Positions 1 to 5,379 of a stretch of DNA of 6,287 bases are shown here, piece after piece. Every line of letters starts with the position of its first letter. The stretch's first letter is position 1. Below the pieces are notes generated by a model that worked only from the letters and a program-made list of their open reading frames with translations, did not search any database and was not told where the DNA came from. A program made the translations under genes and the position numbers. This DNA is from Bacteroidota bacterium (lineage in GTDB: Bacteria; Bacteroidota; Bacteroidia; Bacteroidales; UBA10428), in NCBI GenBank assembly GCA_024640925.1, contig JAHEEB010000268.1, positions 1 through 6,287 on the forward strand. The letters are read 5' to 3'.

Positions 1-209
1 AGCATATCGTTCTCTTCACGAAGCGAGAGGTATTTCGAAAAATCAGAATATTTTTCTGAAATCCTGCCTACCACTGCATGTCTCAATTTGTAAAGACTTG
101 CATTCTGATAGCTGTTGAATTTGATGAGAAGGACAAAACCAATAATCTCGAGAACCAGAAAAAGAAAGACAAAATGATACTTCAGAAAAAATCGAAGAAG
201 ATTCTTCAT
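1..209 (-). CDS. mreC: Rod-shape protein MreC, N-terminal part (cut by window edge)
   Basis: I read this partial gene directly. An ATG at 209-207 opens a frame that stays open to base 1, giving 69 codons that begin MKNLLRFFLKYHFVF. Residues 1-10 are basic and cytoplasmic, about 11-31 form one hydrophobic membrane anchor, and then comes N-S-Y-Q and a polar stretch (about 48-69) that looks like the start of the periplasmic coiled coil. This is the layout of MreC, which links the MreB cytoskeleton to the peptidoglycan elongation enzymes across the inner membrane. The start lies 13 bases beyond the mreB stop, so the two are probably cotranscribed and translationally linked. A purine-rich CCTGAGAG sits just before the ATG. 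About three quarters of the protein, including its beta-barrel domain, lies outside the window. The identity rests on topology, N-terminal pattern and position after mreB. Confidence 0.85.
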   Translation of the reverse strand, partial: MKNLLRFFLKYHFVFLFLVLEIIGFVLLIKFNSYQNASLYKLRHAVVGRISEKYSDFSKYLSLREENDM

Positions 210-222
210 CTCTCAGGAAAAT

Positions 223-1245
223 TTATCGTATTAAGAAAGAGAATTTGTTAATGTTTTTTAAAGCTATTCCTGTACCTCTTGCTACAGCATGAAGTGGATC
301 TTCAGCAACAATAAAAGGTATATTTATTTTATCGGTTAGCCTTTTATCCAAACCACGAAGAAGTCCACCACCACCAGCCAGGTATATTCCTTTTCTTACA
401 ACATCTGCATATAATTCTGGGGGTGTTTGTTCAAGCACCGAGATAATAGCCGATTCAACCTTAGTCAGAGACTTATCCAGGCAATGTGCAATCTCCTGGT
501 ACGATACGGGCACTTCGATAGGCATAGCTGTCATAAGGTTTGGGCCACGTACAACAAAATCGGCAGGTGGGTTTTCCAAATCAGGCAACGCTGATCCAAC
601 GGCCAGTTTAATATCTTCGGCGGTCCGCTCACCTATTTTTATATTATGCTGGTGGCGCATATAAGCTTGTATGTCGGCAGTAAAACCATCGCCAGCTATA
701 CGTATTGACTGGTTACAAACAATACCACCTAGGGCAATAACAGCTATTTCCGAAGTACCACCTCCAATGTCAACAACCATGTTTCCTTCAGGAGCTTCAA
801 CATCCAGACCGATACCTAATGCCGCAGCCATAGGTTCGTAAATCATGTAAACATCACGTCCACCGGCATGTTCCGATGAGTCACGTACAGCACGTATCTC
901 AACTTCAGTACTTCCTGATGGGATACAAGTAACAATACGTAATGTTGGAGTGAAAAACTTCTGCCCCGGGTTAATCATCTTGATCATCCCGCGAATCATC
1001 TGTTCAGCTGCATTAAAGTCGGCAATTACACCATCGCGCAAAGGACGGATAGTTTTTATGTTTTCGTGTGTTTTACCATGCATTTGACGTGCCTTGTTTC
1101 CAATAGCAATCAACTTTCCGGTTGACGACTCAAGGGCAACAATAGATGGTTCATCAACCACAATTTTATCGTTGTGGATAATTATTGTATTTGCAGTTCC
1201 TAGGTCAATAGCCAGTTCCTGGGTAAGAAATGAGAATAACCCCAT
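223..1245 (-). CDS. mreB: Rod-shape-determining protein MreB
   Basis: MreB is the bacterial actin homologue. It forms ATP-dependent membrane-bound filaments that position the cell-wall elongation machinery. The 340-residue length is normal. The actin-fold nucleotide motifs are all visible: phosphate-1 DLGTANT at 14-20, phosphate-2 VVDIGGGTSE at 157-166, the adenosine motif LAGGGGLLRGLD at 289-300, plus YEPMAAALGIGLDV at 136-149 and the family signature IPSGSTEVE at 108-116. The first residues (MGLFSFL) are hydrophobic, as expected for an N-terminal membrane-contact segment. The ATG at 1245 places DLGTANT at the usual distance from the N terminus. Only 16 bases separate it from the purH stop, and mreC follows 13 bases after its own stop, so it probably sits in a purH-mreB-mreC transcript, an order I recall from other Bacteroidota. 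No separate promoter is visible in the 16-base gap. Nothing is broken or missing. Confidence 0.97.
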   Translation of the reverse strand: MGLFSFLTQELAIDLGTANTIIIHNDKIVVDEPSIVALESSTGKLIAIGNKARQMHGKTHENIKTIRPLRDGVIADFNAAEQMIRGMIKMINPGQKFFTPTLRIVTCIPSGSTEVEIRAVRDSSEHAGGRDVYMIYEPMAAALGIGLDVEAPEGNMVVDIGGGTSEIAVIALGGIVCNQSIRIAGDGFTADIQAYMRHQHNIKIGERTAEDIKLAVGSALPDLENPPADFVVRGPNLMTAMPIEVPVSYQEIAHCLDKSLTKVESAIISVLEQTPPELYADVVRKGIYLAGGGGLLRGLDKRLTDKINIPFIVAEDPLHAVARGTGIALKNINKFSFLIR

Positions 1246-1261
1246 AATATTAATTGTTTAT

Positions 1262-2785
1262 TTAATGTTTAAAATGACGAACTCCTGTTAATACCATAGC
1301 CATATTATGCTGATTGCAATAGTCAATCGAATCTTTATCACGTATTGAACCTCCTGGTTGCACTACAGCAGTAATTCCGGCATTGTTTGCGATCTCCACG
1401 CAATCGCCAAAGGGGAAAAAGGCATCCGATGACATTACACCCCCTTTTATATCAAATCCAAATGTCTTTGCTTTTTCAATGGCTTGTTTCAATGCATCAA
1501 CTCTCGATGTTTGTCCGACACCGCTGGCACAAAGTTGTTTGTTTTTGGCAAGTACAATTGTGTTCGATTTGGAATGCTTCACTAATTTGTTGGCAAATTC
1601 CAAGTCGGTCAATTCTTCATCTGAAGGTTTACGGACTGTAGCAACCTTCATTTGATCACGGGCTTCCATAGACATATCACGATCTTGCTCCAGAACCCCG
1701 TTTAACATCGAACGGAATTGTTTTTTAGGTAGTTCGAAATCCTTGCGGATAAGGATTATTCTGTTTTTCTTGCTTTTTAAGATTTCAAGCGAATCGTTGT
1801 CGTAAGCCGGTGCTATAATTATTTCACAAAATAGTTGGTCCATTTCCCTGGCTGTTTCTGCATCTATTTTTCTGTTTGTAATAAGTATGCCGCCATAAGC
1901 AGAAATAGGATCTCCGGCAAGAGCATCTTTATATGCATCAGCTAATTTTGGCCTCGATGCCAACCCGCATGCATTATTGTGCTTTAATATAGCGAAAGTT
2001 GTCTCGTTAAATTCATCGATAAGATAAACCGCTGCTTCAATATCGAGAAGGTTGTTGTATGATATTTCTTTCCCGTGCAACTGATCGAAAATTTTCTCGA
2101 AATCGCCAAAATAAACGCCTTTCTGATGAGGATTTTCGCCATATCGCAATGTTTTCGATTTCGAAATACTCTGCTTAAAGAAAGGTGTATTAAATGACTG
2201 GTTAAAATAATTGAATATAGCTGTATCGTAATGAGATGATACTTGAAAAGCTTCCATTGCCAGTTCTTTTCGAAGCTCCAGGGTAGTATTTCCATTATTT
2301 TTTAAGATTTCAAGCAAAGCAGGATACTGTTCCTGAGAGGGAATAATTACCACATCCTTAAAATTTTTAGCAGCTGCTCTTATCAACGATATACCGCCGA
2401 TATCAATTTTTTCAATAGTGTCGGCTTCAGAAGCACCAGATTCGACGGTTTTTTCAAATGGATACAAATCAACAACCACCAAATCGATTTCCGGGATTTC
2501 ATATTTTTTCGATTGTTCTATGTCCGAAGCTTCGTCTCTTCTTGACAGAATTCCGCCAAAAACTTTCGGATGCAATGTTTTTACCCTGCCGCCTAATATA
2601 GATGGGTACCCGGTCAAATCTTCAACGGCATCAACTTTTATGCCTAATTCCTCGATAAATGTTTTTGTTCCCCCCGTAGAAAGAATCCGTACCCCAAGGG
2701 TGTTCAGCCTTCTGCATATTTCGTCGAGGTTATCTTTATGATAAACCGAAATAAGGGCTGTTTTAATTGTTTTTGTGTTGTTCAT
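1262..2785 (-). CDS. purH: Bifunctional AICAR formyltransferase / IMP cyclohydrolase PurH
   Basis: PurH catalyses the last two steps of purine synthesis in the cytoplasm: formyl transfer from 10-formyltetrahydrofolate to AICAR, then ring closure to IMP. The 507 residues are the usual length. The N-terminal MGS-like cyclohydrolase domain (about 1-195) shows STGGT at 36-40, GGRVKTLHPK at 65-74, DLYPF at 106-110 and DIGGISLIRAAAKN at 128-141. The formyltransferase domain shows LRYGENPHQ at 213-221, KHNNACG at 268-274 (with the catalytic Lys-His pair), SAYGGI at 295-300, GVGQTSRVDA at 422-431, SDAFFPF at 453-459 and QPGGSIRD at 476-483. It ends in the characteristic RHFKH. The ATG at 2785 starts a typical N terminus just before the first beta strand (KTALISVYHK). 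It is preceded by a 259-base gap and followed closely by mreB, so it is likely the first gene of that transcript. I see no purine riboswitch fold upstream. Confidence 0.98.
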   Translation of the reverse strand: MNNTKTIKTALISVYHKDNLDEICRRLNTLGVRILSTGGTKTFIEELGIKVDAVEDLTGYPSILGGRVKTLHPKVFGGILSRRDEASDIEQSKKYEIPEIDLVVVDLYPFEKTVESGASEADTIEKIDIGGISLIRAAAKNFKDVVIIPSQEQYPALLEILKNNGNTTLELRKELAMEAFQVSSHYDTAIFNYFNQSFNTPFFKQSISKSKTLRYGENPHQKGVYFGDFEKIFDQLHGKEISYNNLLDIEAAVYLIDEFNETTFAILKHNNACGLASRPKLADAYKDALAGDPISAYGGILITNRKIDAETAREMDQLFCEIIIAPAYDNDSLEILKSKKNRIILIRKDFELPKKQFRSMLNGVLEQDRDMSMEARDQMKVATVRKPSDEELTDLEFANKLVKHSKSNTIVLAKNKQLCASGVGQTSRVDALKQAIEKAKTFGFDIKGGVMSSDAFFPFGDCVEIANNAGITAVVQPGGSIRDKDSIDYCNQHNMAMVLTGVRHFKH

Positions 2786-3044
2786 TTACTTGTTTTCTAT
2801 TCTCATTTAAGCCTTAAAAGATGAAGGCGAAATTTATGATTTTTTTAAGTTCTTTCTTAGCTATGTAAAACATAAGTTTCCATGATTTATTAACATAGTC
2901 GGCCGGATGAAATTAACTGGTGAAAATGAGGGAAGTGACAACAATGCAAAACCTGAATGACAACATACCTGCAATTTGTGTTGAAATCTGCTTCTTTCCT
3001 GAGAAAATATGACGATTATTTTTTTCAACTCACCCGCTATAAAA
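2786..3044. other. 259-base intergenic gap between ksgA and purH, no gene seen
   Basis: I checked both strands and found no credible reading frame; the longest noticed on the plus strand (ATG at 2908) stops after 17 codons. No tRNA, long hairpin with a T-tract or riboswitch-like fold stands out. The gap probably holds the end of the ksgA transcript and the purH promoter. A five-base inverted repeat (GCCTT at 2811-2815, AAGGC at 2824-2828) is too weak to call a terminator. Confidence 0.5.
2867..2897 (-). promoter_or_regulatory. Candidate Bacteroidota-type promoter for purH-mreB-mreC
   Basis: On the minus strand TATG (2897-2894), a 19-base spacer and TATGTTTT (2874-2867) resemble the Bacteroidota pattern TTTG-N19-TAnnTTTG, with one mismatch in each box. 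Transcription would start near 2861, giving a leader of about 75 bases before purH. The site is in the only sizeable gap ahead of purH. In such A+T-rich sequence a match this loose can occur by chance. Confidence 0.3.
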
Positions 3045-3821
3045 TCAATTTTCTGTTTTTATTTGCTCCTCAATCAGCATGGTTAGCCTGAAAAATTCTT
3101 CAACACCAAGTTGCTCAGGACGCTTATTGAAAATATCGGCTTCTGTATTCAAAGTTAAGCAAATATTTTTGAGACTGTTACGTAAAGTTTTTCTTCGCTG
3201 ATTAAAAGATTGTTTGACTACTTTAAAAAACAGCTCTGTGTTACAGGGTAAATCATTGCGGTTGTTTCTTTTTAACCGTATTACTGCTGATTTTACCTTT
3301 GGGGCCGGACTAAAGCAATGTTCATTTACTGTAAATAAATATTCAATAGTGTAATAACACTGCAAAAATACACTCAAAATTCCATAGGTTTTACTTCCTG
3401 GCGGAGCTGCAATTCTTTCGGCTACTTCCTTCTGAATCATGCATACCACTTCGCTCACTTGTAATGGATTTCGAAGTATTTTAAAAAAAATCTGGCTCGA
3501 TATATTATAAGGAAAGTTACCAATGATTGCCATGGGTGCAGAAAACCTGTCAAGGTCTGTTTTAAGGAAATCAGCTTCTATAATAAAACTGTTGTCAGGG
3601 TATTCTTTTTTTAGATATTCGACCGATTCCCTGTCAATTTCAATAGCATAAAAGGGCAGGTTATAATGAATTAAGTGGTTAGTGAGAACACCAGTACCCG
3701 GGCCAATTTCAACTATGGAATTATATCCTGACCCCGATAAAGATTCTGCAATTTTTTTAGCAATATTCTTATCGGTAAGAAAGTGCTGCCCGAGCGATTT
3801 TTTTGGCCTTACATGCTGCAT
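3045..3821 (-). CDS. ksgA: 16S rRNA (adenine1518/1519-N6)-dimethyltransferase RsmA/KsgA
   Basis: KsgA uses S-adenosylmethionine to dimethylate two neighbouring adenines in the 3'-terminal helix of 16S rRNA, a late checkpoint in small-subunit assembly. Its loss gives kasugamycin resistance. The 258 residues match the family. Visible motifs are QHFLTD near 12-17, the SAM-binding glycine loop VEIGPGTG at 37-44, the acidic ribose-binding EID at 61-63, the catalytic motif IV NFPYNIS at 102-108 (the common form is NLPYNIS), FSPAPKVKSAV at 170-180, and the C-terminal rRNA-contact segment FNQRRKTLRNSLK at 206-218. The ATG at 3821 gives the normal short lead (MQHVRPKKSLGQHFL). A good promoter match lies 22 bases upstream, inside a repeat shared with the far side of the toxin-antitoxin cassette, so ksgA is probably transcribed on its own and insulated from the accessory genes. 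The gene looks intact. Confidence 0.98.
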   Translation of the reverse strand: MQHVRPKKSLGQHFLTDKNIAKKIAESLSGSGYNSIVEIGPGTGVLTNHLIHYNLPFYAIEIDRESVEYLKKEYPDNSFIIEADFLKTDLDRFSAPMAIIGNFPYNISSQIFFKILRNPLQVSEVVCMIQKEVAERIAAPPGSKTYGILSVFLQCYYTIEYLFTVNEHCFSPAPKVKSAVIRLKRNNRNDLPCNTELFFKVVKQSFNQRRKTLRNSLKNICLTLNTEADIFNKRPEQLGVEEFFRLTMLIEEQIKTEN

Positions 3822-3839
3822 TTATTTTTCTGCTTTGAG

Positions 3840-3896
3840 CATGCAAAAATATTCTTTTTAGCTGCGAATGAAAAGGATTGAAGGAAAATGTTTTTG
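3840..3896. repeat. Direct repeat, inner copy (next to ksgA)
   Basis: This copy pairs with 4435-4481 in the same orientation. Bases 3840-3871 match 4435-4466 at 30 of 32 positions, differing at 3846 (a versus t) and 3866 (g versus t). The copy then carries 10 extra bases (3871-3880 in one alignment), after which 3881-3896 match 4466-4481 at 16 of 16. The core includes ATATTCTTTTTAGCTGC. The copies are 595 bases apart at their left ends and bracket the whole toxin-antitoxin cassette. This copy holds the ksgA promoter. Confidence 0.85.
3844..3874 (-). promoter_or_regulatory. Promoter for ksgA, Bacteroidota sigma type
   Basis: On the minus strand TTTT (3874-3871), exactly 19 bases of spacer, then TATTTTTG (3851-3844) match TTTG-N19-TAnnTTTG with a single mismatch in the upstream box and a perfect downstream box. 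The downstream box ends 22 bases before the ksgA ATG, which leaves a short leader of about 16 bases. The whole site lies inside the repeat copy at 3840-3896. The upstream TTTT is contributed by a 10-base segment (3871-3880) that the other copy lacks. Confidence 0.55.
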
Positions 3897-3945
3897 TGGT
3901 CATTTATGGAATGCATTTGTAGGGTATCAGAATAATAGAGCAGAT

Positions 3946-4155
3946 TTACTTCCAAATTCTTTTTATTCCATACATGTCAAAATTTTTGTCTTTACTGACA
4001 ATTCCTTGGTTTTCGACTAATCCTTGTGCTATAATGATTCTATCAAAAGGATCTCTATGATAAAAATCCAGAGTAGATAATTTGATTATATGTTCTGGTA
4101 ATATTGGTAAAAGCTCAAACCCGTTAAAAGCATGTGTGTCGAGCAAAATATCCAT
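3946..4155 (-). CDS. PIN-domain (VapC-like) toxin with internal in-frame deletion, probably inactive
   Basis: The 69 residues begin MDILLDTHAF, the first strand of a PIN nuclease with acidic residue D6. They then jump straight to NGFELLPILPEH, which normally sits near residue 65-75 of a PIN toxin of about 125-130 residues. The C-terminal half is complete: KLSTLDFYHRDPFDR (25-39), IIAQGL, then IVSKDKNFD (52-60) and the family ending GIKRIWK. About 55-60 residues are therefore missing from the middle, including the helix with the conserved glutamate (usually within S-x-W-E-I). D6, D35/D38 and D56 remain, so one member of the acidic metal-binding set is gone. Family members are RNases that block translation when freed from the antitoxin; this one probably cannot fold or cut. 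The start overlaps the antitoxin stop by one base (TAATG), the usual coupling. The family call is firm; inactivity is inferred. Confidence 0.85.
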   Translation of the reverse strand: MDILLDTHAFNGFELLPILPEHIIKLSTLDFYHRDPFDRIIIAQGLVENQGIVSKDKNFDMYGIKRIWK

Positions 4156-4367
4156 TATTCCATATATTCTTTGAAATCTTCTAATGGTTTATCAAAATCG
4201 GAGTTCATCTTAAAAGTCCCTTTCATACATCCAGCTTTTGGATGTCTTTTAGAACGTGTTTCTTTACTTAACTTTTTGTTAACTAAAAAATCCATGTAAT
4301 CTGATATTTCAGTCTTCAATTGACTTGGTAACCTGGAAATCCTGATATATAAACTTAGATCGCTCAT
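4155..4367 (-). CDS. DUF2281-family antitoxin
   Basis: This 70-residue protein matches the DUF2281 antitoxins that pair with PIN toxins. An N-terminal helical part (about 4-30: LYIRISRLPSQLKTEISDYM and onward) resembles the family's L-P-x-x-L-x-x-E-x-x-D-F/Y-x-x-F-L pattern. A basic linker (31-45, with KETRSKRHPK) follows, then the C-terminal signature KAGCMKGTFKM and SDFDKPLEDFKEYM (56-69), which I recall as the hallmark of the family and which probably wraps the toxin active site. The ATG at 4367 lies about 20 bases after a promoter-like TAATTTTG. The stop overlaps the toxin start as TAATG, so antitoxin is made first and the toxin is translationally coupled. Unlike its partner, the antitoxin looks full length and intact. 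It may now have no local toxin to neutralise, or it may serve as an antidote to related toxins elsewhere. Confidence 0.85.
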   Translation of the reverse strand: MSDLSLYIRISRLPSQLKTEISDYMDFLVNKKLSKETRSKRHPKAGCMKGTFKMNSDFDKPLEDFKEYME

Positions 4368-4387
4368 GATAAAATAACTTTTATAAA

Positions 4388-4405
4388 CAAAATTAATTAA
4401 TTAAT
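4388..4405 (-). promoter_or_regulatory. Candidate promoter -7 box and overlapping palindrome for the toxin-antitoxin operon
   Basis: On the minus strand TAATTTTG (4395-4388) fits the Bacteroidota -7 consensus TAnnTTTG perfectly and lies 20 bases before the antitoxin ATG. No TTTG box is seen 19-20 bases upstream. A perfect 14-base palindrome, ATTAATTAATTAAT (4392-4405), overlaps the box. Antitoxins often repress their own promoters by binding such sites, so this is a candidate operator. Simple A+T-rich repeats are frequent by chance. Confidence 0.35.
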
Positions 4406-4434
4406 ATTCCGAATGTTTTGTTTATTTAATCATT

Positions 4435-4481
4435 CATGCATAAATATTCTTTTTAGCTGCTAATGAAGGAAAATGTTTTTG
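4435..4481. repeat. Direct repeat, outer copy (between fic remnant and antitoxin)
   Basis: This is the partner of 3840-3896 in the same orientation (30/32 identity, then a 10-base gap, then 16/16). It lies 20 bases beyond the stop of the Fic C-terminal fragment and 67 bases ahead of the antitoxin start. The box that reads TATTTTTG in the inner copy reads TATTTATG here (4446-4439), and CCTT replaces TTTT at the upstream position, so its promoter elements look degraded. With the inner copy it bounds the toxin-antitoxin cassette. Confidence 0.85.
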
Positions 4482-4501
4482 GAAGGTTTGAACAACCTGA
4501 T

Positions 4502-4711
4502 TTAAAAAAGAAGCGAAAATCCGGATTTACTCATATTAAATTTTTTTAACTCTGATTCATAAAATTTAATCTGCTGACGGCAAATAAAATCCCTGAAAAT
4601 ATGTATATCTCCTTTTTCTTCTGTTTCATTTAAAGAGTCTATATACTCAGCTCTATCCTCAGTAAATATTTTAATTAGTGGTTCTTTATGATAAAGTTGA
4701 ATATAATTCAT
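4502..4711 (-). CDS. Fic protein, C-terminal fragment (frameshifted)
   Basis: The 69 residues correspond to the helices after the Fic active site: MNYIQLYHKEPLIKIF (1-16), EDRAEYIDSLNETEEKGDIHIF (18-39) and RDFICRQQIKFYESELKKFN (40-59), followed by a short tail. This is the region that in full-length Fic proteins packs behind the nucleotide-binding loop. The true gene continues upstream in the same frame as T-R-L-L, so the ATG at 4711 is an internal methionine of the ancestral protein, not an original start. Because it overlaps the stop of the first fragment (TAATG), ribosomes could in principle reinitiate here and supply the missing helices in trans. That is speculation; a decaying gene is the default reading. 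The stop lies 20 bases before the outer repeat. Confidence 0.7.
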   Translation of the reverse strand: MNYIQLYHKEPLIKIFTEDRAEYIDSLNETEEKGDIHIFRDFICRQQIKFYESELKKFNMSKSGFSLLF

Positions 4712-5283
4712 TAATAACCTTGTCGGCCATTGCCATCGCCAAATGGATGAATATTAACAAAATTGTAATGAATATCAGCCGATAGCTTAATTATTTCATC
4801 GCCAGACACCACATCAATCCTGTCATTTACATTGGTCACAAGTTCCTGTAATAATTTTGGCACTTTAGTATAATCCGGAAAATATTTTTTATCTACATAA
4901 ACCTGGGCCAATCTCAAATCGCCTTTCGATGTGTCGAAATTGCCTGATATGCTATTTGTTAACCCTCCTGTTGATTTCATTACAAGTGAATTTATCTCTT
5001 TAATAAAATCAATAGAAAATTTCCGTTTATTAATAGCATCTTGTTTGATTTTTAGAAAGGTGTTATAATGATCTTTGACCATTAAATGGTCTGTTAATGG
5101 TTTTCCCTGCGCAGTAATATTATTTTCCAATAAAACTTTTGTGTCTGTTTCTGTAAGTGAACAACCTTCTATTTTCGATGAATTATATACAATTGAAATC
5201 ATACAAAACTTTTCATAATCAATCGAATCCATAATTCGCTGATTCATGTATTGTTCTCTTAATATGTGAAGTTTATTCCACAT
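4711..5283 (-). CDS. Fic-domain protein (class II AMP-transferase), N-terminal and catalytic part, truncated
   Basis: Fic enzymes transfer AMP (or another phosphate-containing group) from a nucleotide to a hydroxyl of a target protein. Here 190 residues carry the inhibitory helix motif S-x-x-x-E-G at 35-40 (S35, E39), which marks class II, self-restrained Fic proteins. The middle includes GDLRLAQVYVDKKYFPDY (121-138). The catalytic motif HPFGDGNGR at 179-187 (catalytic H179, metal-binding D183) is complete. It then reads Q-G-Y and stops, so the second arginine of HPFxxGNGRxxR and all later helices are absent from this frame. Those residues lie in the other frame downstream. The ATG at 5283 is preceded by a purine-rich tract and a promoter-like box. 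I see no separate antitoxin gene, consistent with the built-in inhibitory helix. On its own this fragment is probably inactive. Confidence 0.8.
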   Translation of the reverse strand: MWNKLHILREQYMNQRIMDSIDYEKFCMISIVYNSSKIEGCSLTETDTKVLLENNITAQGKPLTDHLMVKDHYNTFLKIKQDAINKRKFSIDFIKEINSLVMKSTGGLTNSISGNFDTSKGDLRLAQVYVDKKYFPDYTKVPKLLQELVTNVNDRIDVVSGDEIIKLSADIHYNFVNIHPFGDGNGRQGY

Positions 5284-5295
5284 CGTTTTTTTTTA

Positions 5296-5303
5296 CAAAT
5301 ATA
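5296..5303 (-). promoter_or_regulatory. Candidate -7 promoter box for the fic gene
   Basis: On the minus strand TATATTTG (5303-5296) fits the Bacteroidota TAnnTTTG box perfectly. It ends 12 bases before the fic ATG, so the leader would be only a few bases long. No TTTG-like box is seen at the usual 19-20 base spacing upstream. The match is exact but short, in A+T-rich sequence. Confidence 0.35.
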
Positions 5304-5379
5304 TTGAAAATTATTACATTGGCTGAATCCCTGTGGTGGCGTATGCTTTGTTTGTTAAAGTGTTCCTTTTTTTTCTTGT

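Larger units (their letters stand above)
4502..5283 (-). pseudogene. Fic-family protein AMP-transferase gene broken by a frameshift
   Basis: Taken together the two fragments below make one Fic protein of about 260 residues, the usual size for a stand-alone class II Fic. The break falls between the motif's GNGR and its final arginine. Reading the second frame upstream of its ATG gives ACA AGG TTA TTA, that is T-R-L-L, directly before M-N-Y, which is what should follow GNGR in an intact gene. The simplest account is a loss of four bases near 4718-4725. A sequencing error is possible but less natural for a four-base change. Confidence 0.8.

Noticed and set aside
1962..1985. KHNNACG in PurH in place of the textbook form with proline
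   Set aside because: The Lys-His pair and cysteine-glycine are kept. I regard alanine here as an ordinary family variant and not a defect.
1984..2295. A 103-codon minus-strand frame inside purH
   Set aside because: It lies wholly within purH in another frame, has no recognisable motif, and purH is fully conserved across it.
1094..2741. Several plus-strand frames of 65-107 codons opposite mreB and purH
   Set aside because: They are antisense shadows of well-conserved genes and resemble no protein family I know.
2811..2828. Inverted repeat GCCTT / AAGGC upstream of purH
   Set aside because: Five pairs with an eight-base loop is too weak for a terminator or an attenuator.
4484..4498. Hairpin AGGTT-TGAAC-AACCT after the fic remnant
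   Set aside because: The stem is five pairs with no T-tract following on the minus strand, so it does not qualify as an intrinsic terminator.
5285..5294. Run of ten T on the plus strand just before the fic start
   Set aside because: There is no hairpin before it on the plus strand and no plus-strand gene to terminate. On the minus strand it is simply an A-rich leader.
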